Part shown: piece after piece, positions 25,672 to 35,989 of the stretch
Numbering within the stretch: the stretch's first letter is position 1
Layout of the letters: each line of letters opens with the position of its first letter
From: Rutidosis leptorrhynchoides
Lineage: Eukaryota; Streptophyta; Magnoliopsida; Asterales; Asteraceae
Direction: 5' to 3'
Length of the DNA stretch: 64,000 nt
Assembly (NCBI RefSeq): GCF_046630445.1
Contig: NC_092338.1
Location: forward strand, 149,034,501 to 149,098,500
Notes under the pieces: generated by a model
The model's database searches: none
What the model saw: only the letters and a program-made list of their open reading frames with translations
What the model was told of the DNA's origin: nothing
Translations under genes and position numbers: made by a program

Positions 25672-28158
25672 GAAACAGATGCAGCTGCAGCAATAATTGA
25701 TGGCTATTGGTGGTGGCTTTGAAGAGGAACCGTAAACAGACACAAGCCAGAATAGTAACAGTGACCAGGAACGAAGTGGTAGTAACCAAACAATATCATT
25801 ATCGAATTATTATCATATATATCATCATCAATCATCCTAATGACGGTTAACTTAATAAAACAGAAACGAGGTTGTACTGCAGCAGTAGCATGATGTTTGT
25901 GGTTTTAGTGATGACATGGGTCGACAAAATAGAAAAACAAACGCATAACAGTAGCGAGTTCTTGATGTTGTTTCATGGTTTTCTTGATGGTTTAAACATG
26001 GGTGGTGGCGATTATTATGGTGAGTAAAAGGTGTCGGTGGTGTTATTTCATGATAGGAACAAGACGGGGAACAAGTGGTGATTGTTCAAGGAGTTTCCAT
26101 GGCGGTTGTAGGGTGGTTGTGGTGTTGTTTGTCCGGAGATTAACAACGAAATGGTGGTGAAAGGTTGAGAAGAAAAGTGGCCAGTAAGGTTGCTTACAAT
26201 AATGGTAAGAAAGGTATGGGTTGTCGATGGTGAAGATGGTGTAATGGTGTATGGTTGTCGTGACCTAGTTGTGAGGGAGGCGAGGAGCTCACGAAGAAGA
26301 TAGGTTGAGGTAGTAGTGGTGCAAGTTTGTGTTAGTGTTTTAATGGTGATGGTTTGTATCTTCTAAGACTGCAATATGTGTTTCCTATATATGATTAATA
26401 AAGGTAAGTTTATAATATAATATATGTAATAATAATTATAATATAGTACAATGTTAAAAGCAACGGGTGAAAGGAAATAAAATAGTGAAGCCATCATTCA
26501 CTATTCTATTCTGTCGACATAATTAAATAAGGTATTATTTCGTGCTCCGTTGGTAAATCAGTGGCATATAAAAAGTCTTCAGAAAAATCCCAAATTTTTA
26601 AATTAACTATATTTATTTATTTTGGTCATTAAGGTATAAAACTCGATCATTAACTATTAAATAAAAATCACATTAATTATTCACTCCCAACCCTAAGTAA
26701 AATATAAAAACTTTTAAAATTCAACAAATAGTTCCTAAATATATTTTTAATAAGTCTAAAATTTATAGAACTCATTTTCGGATCACCGTTTATTTTAAAA
26801 ATACATAAGTTTGAAATTAACTTGCTTAATATTGGTCAACTAACAAACGAGTGCTATTATCGTTTACTAGAAAAAATTTGAAACCATATACATTCAATAT
26901 GCTTTACATATATATGATAATATTCGAAACAGATGCAGCTGCAGCAATAATTGATGGCTATTGGTGGTGGCTTTGAAGAGGAACCGTAAACAGACACAAG
27001 CCAGAATAGTAACAGTGACCAGGAACGAAGTGGTAGTAACCAAACAATATCATTATCGAATTATTATCATATATATCATCATCAATCATCCTAATGACGG
27101 TTAACTTAATAAAACAGAAACGAGGTTGTACTGCAGCAGTAGCATGATGTTTGTGGTTTTAGTGATGACATGGGTCGACAAAATAGAAAAACAAACGCAT
27201 AACAGTAGCGAGTTCTTGATGTTGTTTCATGGTTTTCTTGATGGTTTAAACATGGGTGGTGGCGATTATTATGGTGAGTAAAAGGTGTCGGTGGTGTTAT
27301 TTCATGATAGGAACAAGACGGGGAACAAGTGGTGATTGTTCAAGGAGTTTCCATGGCGGTTGTAGGGTGGTTGTGGTGTTGTTTGTCCGGAGATTAACAA
27401 CAAAATGGTGGTGAAAGGTTGAGAAGAAAAGTGGCCAGTAAGGTTGCTTACAATAATGGTAAGAAAGGTATGGGTGGTCGATGGTGAAGATGGTGTAATG
27501 GTGTATGGTTGTCGTGACCTAGTTGTGAGGGAGGCGAGGAGCTCACGAAGAAGATAGGTTGAGGTAGTAGTGGTGCAAATTTGTGTTAGTGTTTTAATGG
27601 TGATGGTTTGTATCTTCTAAGACTGCAATATGTGTTTCCTATATATGATTAATAAAGGTAAGTTTATAATATAATATATGTAATAATAATTATAATATAG
27701 TACAATGTTAAAAGCAACGGGTGAAAGGAAATAAAATAGTGAAGCCATCATTCACTATTCTATTATGTCGACATAATTAAATAAGGTATTATTTCGTGAT
27801 CCGTTGGTAAATCAGTGGCATATAAAAAGTCTTCAGAAAAATCCCAAATTTTTAAATTAACTATATTTATTTATTTTGGTCATTAAGGTATAAAACTCGA
27901 TCATTAACTATTAAATAAAAATCACATTAATTATTCACTCCCAACCCTAAGTAAAATATAAAAACTTTTAAAATTCAACAAATAGTTCCTAAATATATTT
28001 TTAATAAGTCTAAAATTTATAGAACTCATTTTCGGATCACCGTTTATTTTAAAAATACATAAGTTTGAAATTAACTTGCTTAATATTGGTCAACTAACAA
28101 AAGAGTGCTATTATCGTTTACTAGAAAAAATTCGAAACCATATACATTCAATATGCTT

Positions 28159-28179
<21 letters not shown>
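25672..28179. repeat. Tandem duplication of a 1,254-bp unit in LTR A
   Basis: Copy 1 (25672-26925) and copy 2 (26926-28179) keep the same offset of 1,254 bases wherever I checked, with only scattered substitutions. The units start at GAAACAGATGCAGC. The join lies at TATATATGATAATATTC, beside the TA run that in copy 2 has grown to a microsatellite. The truncated left LTR (11768-12567) carries only the part after the duplicated segment's middle, so it cannot show which state is ancestral; LTR B has no such duplication. Confidence 0.9.

Positions 28180-28213
<34 letters not shown>
28161..28213. repeat. (TA)n microsatellite in LTR A
   Basis: About 26 dinucleotide units followed by GTATGTATGTAT. 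The corresponding place in the left LTR (about 12285) has only a few units. Confidence 0.95.
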
Positions 28214-28225
<12 letters not shown>

Positions 28226-28498
28226 GTATTTATTTTAATAATAATATTGTATATTATTTTATTTACATAATTAATTAACTCATATAATGTTTTAATTTAT
28301 AATAATTAATATGTATATATTTATGTATGTATCTATTTACAAATAGTGGTTCGTGAATCGTTGGAAACAGTCAAGGGTCAATCGAATATATGAAACAGTT
28401 TAAAAATCTTGTGACGTAACATAACGGACTTTGCTTATCGTGCCGGAATCATATAAAGATTAAGTTTAAATTTGGTCGGAAATTCCCGGGTCGTCACA

Positions 28499-29196
28499 CT
28501 GATGTCTTCTCGCCTAATATAGAAACATGTCGCAATAATTTAATTCCTAAGAAGATTGAAATTTTCGTGTGGCGAGTTTTAAAAAAACGCCTTCCTGTTA
28601 GAATTGAATTGGATAAGAGAGGTATTGATCTTCATAGTGTGCATTGCCCTTTGTGTGATAACGATATTGAATCTATAGATCATACTTTCATCTTTTGTAA
28701 TCATGCTCAAGAGGTGTGGTCTCGGGTCTATAGTTGGAGGAATTTAAGTAACTTCTCGGATTTTAGTATAAATGAGCTTTTTCGGGATAAGTCTGATCTT
28801 AACGGGTCTTTTTTGGGTTCAAGAATTTTGCAAGCGGTAACTTGGGTTGGTGGTTATTGGATATGGAAGAACCGTAACAACAAGGTTTTTCGGGGTAAGA
28901 GTTGGAATGACCCGGTTGCGCTTAACGAAATTCAAGTTCTCTCTTTTGATTGGATCTCTCGAAGGCTTAAAGGATTTAATATCGATTGGTCTACATGGTT
29001 GACAAATCCGGAAGTGTATCTAATTTAGTTGTTCTTGTTTGATGCGTTCTCGGCATCTCTTTTTTGTTTTGTTGTTCGTGTAGTTTTCGCGTGTCATTGT
29101 TCTCGTGTTTTGGTTTGGCCTTGTTTTGGTCACTCATGTTGTTCCTCTTTGGTTTTTAATACAATATGCCTTTTAAAAATAAAAAAATAAAGTATT
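28499..29196 (+). mobile_element. LINE fragment, 3' end
   Basis: The coding end of ORF2 is followed by a T/G-rich 3' region and an A-rich tail (about 29175-29196). The 5' part is cut off by the LTR of element A at 28498. Confidence 0.8.
28501..29028 (+). pseudogene. LINE ORF2 C-terminus (zf-RVT zinc-binding domain)
   Basis: An open frame runs from the LTR edge to a TAG at 29026-29028; it was longer before the LTR inserted. The protein has the reverse-transcriptase-associated zinc-binding region: Val-Trp-Arg-Val, Leu-Pro-Val-Arg, Cys-Pro-Leu-Cys, then His-Thr-Phe and Cys-Asn-His, and Val-Trp. This is the domain at the C-terminal side of plant LINE ORF2 proteins. Endonuclease and RT domains are absent here. 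Confidence 0.8.
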
Positions 29197-29647
29197 ACTA
29201 CGTATTTATGTTAATTTCATTCGAGGTAATCAAACGTAATTGTAATAAAACTTCACTCACAAAACCATTATAAACTAAGAGCATTGGGTGTGGTGACTCG
29301 TCAGTTCAGTGTTAGTTCAGTGTCTTGCTGATGACTGGACGCTGACTGGATGCTGACTGGATTGACACTGAAAACTGACACTGGTGAAAAAACAGAGAAA
29401 TTGGGAAGAATGTCAGTTCAGTGTCAGTTCAGTGTCTTGGAAAGAGAAAATATTGTATTTTATTATTTTTTTAAATTATTTTAATTATTTGATAAAATAT
29501 AAATGATAAATAAAATAAAACTTGCAAAAATATTAAAAGGCCTAGTTTATTGAAATTAAAAACCCTAGTACAACAAATACGGTCGTTCACAGACAAATAC
29601 AATTATTCAAACATAAATAACATTAATTCAAACACAAATACGATTCT

Positions 29648-30620
29648 TCATTCTTCATCATCGAAGTCGGAGTATGAGTCTTCCAAAGCCATTTCTCGAC
29701 GAATCCTCTGCTTCTTTTTCCCCATCTCGAACCTAAACTGATCGTCACACCTAGTGCGAAAAATGTTATCATTTTTCCCGCTCCTCCACGCTGCCTTCAA
29801 ACGGTTCACAATACCATTATACTTATTGCAATCATTATTCAACTTGGTCCACTTCGAAGACAATGCATCTTTCGTACGAGCACATGGTGGATTACGTTTG
29901 TTGTATTCTTCAACAATTTGGTACCAAAAGGTTTTCCCTATACGTACAAACGTTGTCAGCGTACATATATAATAAATATATAATATACGCATACATATAT
30001 AATAAATATAAACGCATACAAATATAATAAATATATATGCATACATATATAATAAATATAATAAATATATACGCATACAAATATAATAAATATATACGCA
30101 TACATATATAATAAATATAATAAATATATACGCATACAAATATAATAAATAATGTGTATATACCGGTCATTGCGCATCCTACAATCGAGTTCTCGGAAAC
30201 ATGTATCCAACATTGAGCCAAACGTAACTCGTCATCGGCATCCCACGTGGTTTGGTTGCGGCTCGAACCTTCTTCGTGCATCGGCTTCTTTCCTTTTCTT
30301 TGCTTTGGCTTTTTTTGAGACGTAAGGGACGGCACTTCATCAGATTGATTGTTTGATAGATTATTTGAGTAATGTTGTGAGTCGCTTCTTCCTTGAGTGT
30401 TGAGAGCTTTCCAAGCCAAAAATTCGCGGTACTCATCTTGAGTTTGTGGCACTTGAGTTTGATTAATCGAACCATATTGACTACCAAACGAACCATATTG
30501 AGTACCACTTTCATTTTGCGTATTAACCCAAGCATTCGGATTACTCCAATTCCAATTTTGGTCAAACGCATTGTTTGGATTCAAAGGGTGTTGTGGATGA
30601 TTAGTGTTGTTTGGATTCAT
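29648..30620 (-). CDS. PIF/Harbinger ORF1, Myb/SANT-like DNA-binding protein (two exons)
   Basis: Exon 1 is 30620-30164 and exon 2 is 29937-29648. The intron 30163-29938 has GT and AG ends and keeps the frame, giving 248 aa. The Asn/Gln-rich N-terminus (about 1-90) is followed by a Lys-rich stretch and a Myb/trihelix-like domain: Thr-Thr-Trp-Asp, Leu-Ala-Gln-Cys-Trp, Asn-Ser-Ile-Val-Gly, then after the splice Lys-Thr-Phe-Trp and Ser-Lys-Trp. The C-terminus is acidic. In this superfamily ORF1 binds element ends and helps bring in the transposase. Unspliced reading through the intron gives only Tyr/Ile/Cys repeats encoded by a microsatellite, so the splice is well supported. Confidence 0.8.
29957..30150. 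repeat. Tandem repeat array inside the ORF1 intron
   Basis: Units such as ATAAATATATACGCATACA repeat about seven times with variations in length. The array lies wholly in the inferred intron. Confidence 0.85.
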
Positions 30621-30896
30621 ATTGTGGAGTGTATGTTTTATTTGAAGAAATTGTGTGTATTAATGAAATGAGGGTAAGGTGTGTATATATAGTGTTAAAA
30701 TTTTATTTGAAAAATAAAGGGAAAGCAGCATCAAACGGTCGAAATATTTAAAATGGGGTCCCACTAACGGCTAACAAATCGACGTCTTGGGCTCGACTTC
30801 GAAGGTGAAAACGCCGAACCGACGCCGACGAGGTATAGGCGACGGTCGGTGGCGACGACGACGCTGGTAAACTACTTGCCACACCGTGTGCTCTAA

Positions 30897-31101
30897 GAAT
30901 ACATGTGATTTCAAGTATCTATATCATATAGATGGGTCATACATACACTATTATTTTATCTGTATTTATATATGTAATTAAAAATTTAATTTAATACTAC
31001 AATTATAAAATTATAATTTACGTTATTTTCAATTAAATTAAATTAAATTAAAATTATATGCGTCCATACAGACATAGCGATTTTGCATCTGTATAATCGT
31101 C
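30897..31101 (+). promoter_or_regulatory. Short space between PIF/Harbinger element and Di19-like start
   Basis: This 205-bp AT-rich stretch must hold the 5' untranslated region of the Di19-like gene. The transposon ends at 30893, so any proximal promoter element beyond about 200 bp is transposon sequence. TATA-like sequences near 30964-30977 (TATTTATATATG) are candidates only. Confidence 0.4.
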
Positions 31102-33000
31102 ATGCGGAATTCAATTAACGATGACGATTCATCTAATTGTCGATTTCTCAAGCAAACTACTCGTCTTCCGCTTCCAGGTTACAATTTATTCGAATTAACT
31201 CAATTTATTGATTTAGGTTAAATTGAGAATCAATTTTGAGAATTTGTGTTGTTTTAGTTGATAGTTATATCGATCTTGAGGATAGTGATGAGGAAGAAGA
31301 AGAAGAATCAGTGAATTTGGAAATGGGATGTCCTTATTGTTCTGAAGGATTTGATGCCCTAGGTTTATGTGTTCATCTTGAGGATCAACATCCACTTGAA
31401 ATTAAATTGGGGGTAATTCATTTAACACTCTATGTATCATCTGCTATATTTTAGTTTCATTATTTAATTATATATTATAACTGCTTTTGGTTAAAAAGAT
31501 TACTTTTTGTTTGATTAATTATTTAAAAATTGATTAACTTTATAATTGTCTTTTCAAAAGATATTTGTAACTACTATATAATTTTCAATGTAGCTACTTA
31601 ATAGTATATGATGTTATGCAAAGTACTAGTATAATTGTGTGTCATATTTTAGTGATTTATTTATGCATTGCAGGTATGTCTACTTTGTGCTACTAATTTT
31701 GGGAGGAATATGATTTCTCACTTAATCATTCAACATGAGAATGTGTTAAAGATATCCTTTTTATAAGCTTGTTTTCAGCTTACTATTTCCTGAATTGTAT
31801 TTCATTTCATGCTTGTTTATATTTTATATTAAACATAATGTACTGATTTTATATGATATATTTGTGCATTTGTGGTAAGTGTAAGAGCATGATAAATGGG
31901 CTTTTTATGTTGTATGTATTTTACATCTTATAATTCAGTTGCACCAAATTTTTTAACTTTGGTTTGCAGAAACTGTTCTGATGTGGATATTGCCATTCAT
32001 ATATTCATATTCATATATTCATTCTATAATCCGACATCCTAAATAGTTTTAGCTTCATAGTATACTTAAGTACTTAATTATTGTTATTTACTTATGCTAT
32101 ATCTTTAATTGTGTGGGTATATATGATATAACTTTACTCGCTATATACTTCTAGTTTTATATAATAAACATGTCTTTTTTTAAATATTTTTAGAAGATTT
32201 ATATTGCATCTAGATATATTTCTATACTTCTTATTCTTATATAGTTATATGTATATTCCCTTACTTTGCAAGGAATTTGACAAAATATTGAAATTTGTTA
32301 ATTCCTTGACAAAATATTACGGACTTTGCAAGCGGAAGCTTCATGATGACGATGCTTTTTCTATTATATCTTTATTAAAAAAGAAACTGCAACAACATTC
32401 ACGATCAATTCAAAAGGAGTCAACTTCTGTAACATCACCGCCTACCAATTCAGAAACTGATCCATTGCTGCTCTCATTTGTGTATAATAATACACCTCAA
32501 ACTCATGATTCCAAAGTTTTGCAGCTTCATTCTTCATCAAAGATCCTTTCAAATGATCTCAAAAGGTAATTATTGTTTGGTGTCCTTAAAGTATTGCTCC
32601 TCATTATTTTAATATACAGTTTTCCCTTTGTTTAGACTAATCCCCAAATCTGACTAGTCAACCGACTTTTACAACAGTGTCATTTATTTATTAATGAGTT
32701 GATTTGGGCTGTGTTCTATTTCTAATGGGTTAAACTGTTTCAACTTAAAATATCTAAAAAGGAACAGGGACAATTTGGTTGAAGGTCTTCTAAAGCCTAT
32801 TCCTAAACATACAACCTCCTAAACGGTTTATTCCATGATTTGTGTTATCATTGTAAGAATCTTGTTTCTGTTATCTGTAATCATTATTAACACATTATAA
32901 GTTATTAACGTAGACCAAGCTTACCATTCAATAGGTAGTAATGACCCATTTCAACATATTCACATTTTGACTAGCTGCACCCCCTCCCAACACACACACA

Positions 33001-33050
<50 letters not shown>

Positions 33051-34360
33051 CATCTTACCACCGTTACTTGTATCTTTCATTGTGAGAACTAATTACAAAA
33101 AACATGGTTGTAGAACTTGGAATTACTCCCGAGTACTCTGTGTTTGGAGGCTCCGGGTACTCTGCAAGTACCTAGTCAAACTTTGTCAAACTTGGTCAAA
33201 ACTCGGGATTACTCTAAAAATTGATCAAAACTCGGAAAATGGTCGACATACAGTCAAAATTTGCTAAAAATATGTCAAAACATGGCCAAAACTCGGGATT
33301 ACTCTTGGTCAGAATCGGTCAAAGTCAAACTTGACTTGGTCGACATCCGAGTACTCCCTGAGTTGCCGAGTACTCCTAAAAAGTCCCGACCGAGTATTCT
33401 CGAGTAGCGAGTCTTGCAACCTTGACAAAAAAAAAAAAAAAAGTTCTCTTACACTATAGCCTGAATGCTTTGACCAAGTATACATAAGTTGTGTTTTTGC
33501 ATACCTTCAAGTTTTAAAAAAATGGGTTGTGTGCATCATAGCGCTTAACAAAAAGCTAGCTTAGTGTAGTTCGGAGCTGTATAATTGTTCATATCATAAT
33601 TAGTTGGAAATTTAATTGAACCCAGAAGAATATGTGTATTATGCAAAATATATATGGACCTTCAGTCAACTAAATACATGGGACCCGTATCCTTGTTAAT
33701 ATGAACTAGGTATAGTTTTGTGTAAAATTTAATGCATTAGTTTGAGGTTGAACCCTTGAACCTTGGATATCCGTCTCTATGATTAAAGGGTAGACGAATA
33801 AACCAATTTTGTCAAAATAAACATTTTCAAAGCAGGGAAGATTACTAGTGGATCTTGGTTAGTGGTAAATCCTTTATTTATCTTATTTTTTTTTATTGTA
33901 CATTAGTGCAACTTCTTTTAAATTCTCAACGTCGATTTAAATATCTTGCTATGCTTCCATTACAAAGCTTAAATTCTTCATGTGAATGTCATAAAATTTT
34001 AATCAAGCTGATTCTATTCTTATACTAATTATGTTCTTTATCACCAAAGGGCTTATGGCCCAGCGTCATTGAGGTACCTCATTAACCTTGAGATTGTGAG
34101 TTTGCGTCCTGTCGTAGACTATTCAATGTGTGTGTGTGTGTGTGTGTGTTAGCCGTTAAAAAAAGATTATGTTCTTCATCATCCCCTTAATCTTACTATC
34201 GCATCTGTGATCTGACGACACTTATTTTTTGTTGTTTGTTGGCAGTTGCAGTGACGCCCCAGATGGTTCTTATAGTCGTGAAGGCCTTGAAGAAAAGGCT
34301 GAGAAATCTGACTTTATACAGACAATATTACTATCGACCATTTTCGCTGACAGTTTGTAA
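31102..34360 (+). CDS. Di19-like (drought-induced 19) zinc-finger protein, five exons, 222 aa
   Basis: Exons: 31102-31177, 31258-31412, 31674-31751, 32321-32565, 34246-34360. Phases agree and give 222 aa, close to Arabidopsis Di19 proteins (about 200-230). After an acidic run of Asp/Glu comes the first C2H2-like finger (Cys-Pro-Tyr-Cys..Leu-Cys-Val-His..Gln-His). The second is Val-Cys-Leu-Leu-Cys..His-Leu-Ile-Ile-Gln-His. A basic KRK follows, then the Ser/Asp-rich Di19 C-terminal domain ending Phe-Ile-Gln-Thr-Ile-Leu-Leu-Ser-Thr-Ile-Phe. Family members are nuclear proteins linked to drought, salt and light responses. The strongly basic Arg run of typical Di19 proteins is reduced here. Introns 1, 2 and 4 are GT-AG; intron 3 is AT-AC. 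Start chosen as the in-frame ATG with the Di19-like N-terminus; a more upstream ATG (31058) hits a stop. Confidence 0.88.
31752..32320 (+). other. U12-type AT-AC intron of the Di19-like gene
   Basis: The 569-nt intron starts ATATCCTTTT, the U12 5' splice-site consensus. Nine bases matching the U12 branch-site consensus TTCCTTRAC (TTCCTTGAC, 32302-32310) lie before its AC end at 32319-32320, with the branch adenosine 11 nt from the end. Using these borders joins the second zinc finger to the KRK region in frame. No GT donor at that place gives as good a join, and reading on gives a stop after four codons. Confidence 0.88.
32994..33048. repeat. (CA)n microsatellite in Di19-like intron 4
   Basis: Run of CA dinucleotides with a short interruption at its left end. 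Confidence 0.9.
33103..33424. mobile_element. hAT-type MITE (322 bp) in Di19-like intron 4
   Basis: Ends CATGGTTGTAGAAC and (inverted) CAAGGTTGCAAGAC are flanked by the 8-bp duplication ACAAAAAA at 33095-33102 and 33425-33432. Repeated CGAGTACTC/CTCGGGATTACTC and GGTCAA/AGTCAA motifs fill the interior. About six match the W-box core TTGACC/T on one strand or the other. It is a diverged relative of 15884-16381 by ends and motif content. Confidence 0.85.
34045..34166 (+). mobile_element. SINE remnant in Di19-like intron 4
   Basis: The tRNA-like head shows a degraded A box (GGCCCAGCG region) and a B-box-like GAGTTTGCGTCC (about 34099-34110). A TG dinucleotide run (34129-34149) and a TTAGCCGTTAAAAAAA end follow. 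The similarity is weak, and no target duplication was found. Confidence 0.45.
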
Positions 34361-35560
34361 AACAACAATATGATTGATGTTGGCAAGACATTCACGAAAG
34401 TCTGCTGATGATATGGCAATAATCTTAACGGACAGGAACAGGAACAGGGTTAGATGTTGGGGCTGAATTTTCTTAATGTTGTCTCTCATATTATGTAACC
34501 ACTTGGGCTATATTTTGGCAGAGTAGTTGTTTATGATGGATAAAACCTTTATACCATTCACATGTAACATTTCTCCATATATAAAGTATTACCAAGGTTT
34601 CTTTTTTAATACACCTAGGGGTGTTCATAAAACCGTTAAACCGGGTTAACCGGCCGAATCGTATCTAGTTGGGTGGTTCGGTTCTTAAACTTGCAGTGTG
34701 GTGGCGTGATAATTAGGCAGCCAGGTATTACAAGTCTAATTTTTGGTTTGGATGAATTTACTAGCTAGTTAACACTCCTAAATAGACTTGTATTCTCAAG
34801 GTATAAACTCTACTTATCTGATTGTATCTTAGCTTATTTTTGGCTTATTTTACTTATTTTTTTCATTGAAGTTGCACATTATAATTGAACAACAATACTT
34901 ATTCGAGAAAATGACTACTTATCTTTTAACAATATTTAGTGCTTGTGCATTGCACGGGTTTAAAACCTAGTATATGTATATATAACATTTTCAAGCTACA
35001 CTTTATATCCTTACGTAGCCTTTGACAAAGACTCCATAATGATATAAGATGCGTCTAAAGGTGTATCACGGAGAATGAGATATAAACCCTCAAAATGAGG
35101 TGGTTAGTGTTGTTAGAAAGTGACAATATTACCCTGACCCAACCCAGTACCCGATTCGAATTTAACTGGTTCAGCTTACTTTTGGTACAATGGTATTGAT
35201 CAAAAGTCTTTAACTAATAGTCTAATACTATCGATCACTTGGTTTTTAGTTTATAACTACGGGATATCTAGCTATGCTGATCTATGTTCTGGACCCGAGT
35301 CATAACCTGAGAAAATGTGATCAAGTATGTTGGAGGTCTAAACAGGGACAACTTGTCCCTTTAATCATGTTCCAGACTATTGGTGTTGGACGGAGGACCC
35401 TTCGCAGCTATATACAGTTTCTAGCGCTCGATCTTAAATTGATAAACATGATTTGGCTCCTTGTTCAATACCAACGATTTGGTGCAGGTTTATCCAGATC
35501 AAAATAAATGTTTTTATTTTGGCGTTTGAACCTTCTTCGTCTTCCTACTTAACTGAATCT
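34361..35560. other. Di19-like 3' flank and unassigned repeats
   Basis: The 3' untranslated region probably ends before about 34600, judged by AT-rich sequence with ATAAA-type motifs; no cleavage site can be fixed. Sequence from 34613 (CCGGTTAACC-type symmetry) and the frame at 35274-35507 have no recognisable product. Confidence 0.45.
34942..34970 (+). mobile_element. Possible Helitron 3' end
   Basis: A short hairpin (34942-34958, stem of seven pairs including two G-T, loop of three) is followed nine bases later by CTAG (34967-34970) and then T. Hairpin plus CTRR before T is the Helitron 3' signature. No 5' end was found. Confidence 0.4.
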
Positions 35561-35567
35561 ATCGACC

Positions 35568-35965
35568 CGGGGTATGTCATTGGATAATCTTAAATGTGGT
35601 ATTTGTGACCGTCATGATGAAGATGAACTGCATCTGTTTGTTTCTTGCGAGACCAGTAATCAGGGGTGGCAAAGGCTTTGGGCAAATGGCATTCTTAAGT
35701 CGGTAATCAGTCTCATTCTCAAGACCATTATTACTTAGGTATTTTGAAACGTTTGGCGGCTTTGTAATAGTTTCATCTTCAAGGATTCAAAGTTCAACAA
35801 GTTGCAAGTCTTCGATAGCACTGTTCTTGCCGGGTTTATTTGGTTGTATTCGCGCTTTCATATTCTTAGTATATTAATTGATCGGTTTCGTTACAAGACC
35901 TTATAAACTGTTTGTAATTTTTTTTTTTTGCTAGTTCTAGCTAATTTTTATAGTATCTTCTGCCA
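35568..35965 (+). mobile_element. LINE 3' fragment with zf-RVT remnant
   Basis: The frame from 35568 shows Cys-Gly-Ile-Cys, Asp-Glu-Leu-His-Leu-Phe-Val-Ser-Cys and a Trp-rich end. This matches the zinc-binding domain of LINE ORF2, followed by stops. The 3' region ends in TTCTGCCATTC plus an A run (about 35965), a form common at LINE tails. Confidence 0.65.
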
Positions 35966-35989
35966 TTCAAAAAAAAAAGAAGGGCCAAA

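Larger units (their letters stand above)
29279..30893 (-). mobile_element. PIF/Harbinger-type element with ORF1 only (1,615 bp)
   Basis: Ends GAGCATTGGGTGTGG and (inverted) GAGCACACGGTGTGG form the terminal inverted repeats. They are flanked by the 3-bp duplication TAA at 29276-29278 and 30894-30896, as expected for PIF/Harbinger. Subterminal repeats are visible: CAGTTCAGTG-type repeats near 29300-29445 and CGACG-rich repeats near 30780-30870. The element encodes the Myb-like ORF1 but no DDE transposase. It lies about 200 bp upstream of the Di19-like start codon. Confidence 0.85.

Noticed and set aside
29910..30213. Long Tyr/Ile/Cys-rich minus-strand frames
   Set aside because: They read through the intron repeat array; the GT-AG splice restores the known ORF1 domain.
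35274..35507. 77-codon frame upstream of a LINE fragment
   Set aside because: No recognisable motif and no supporting context.
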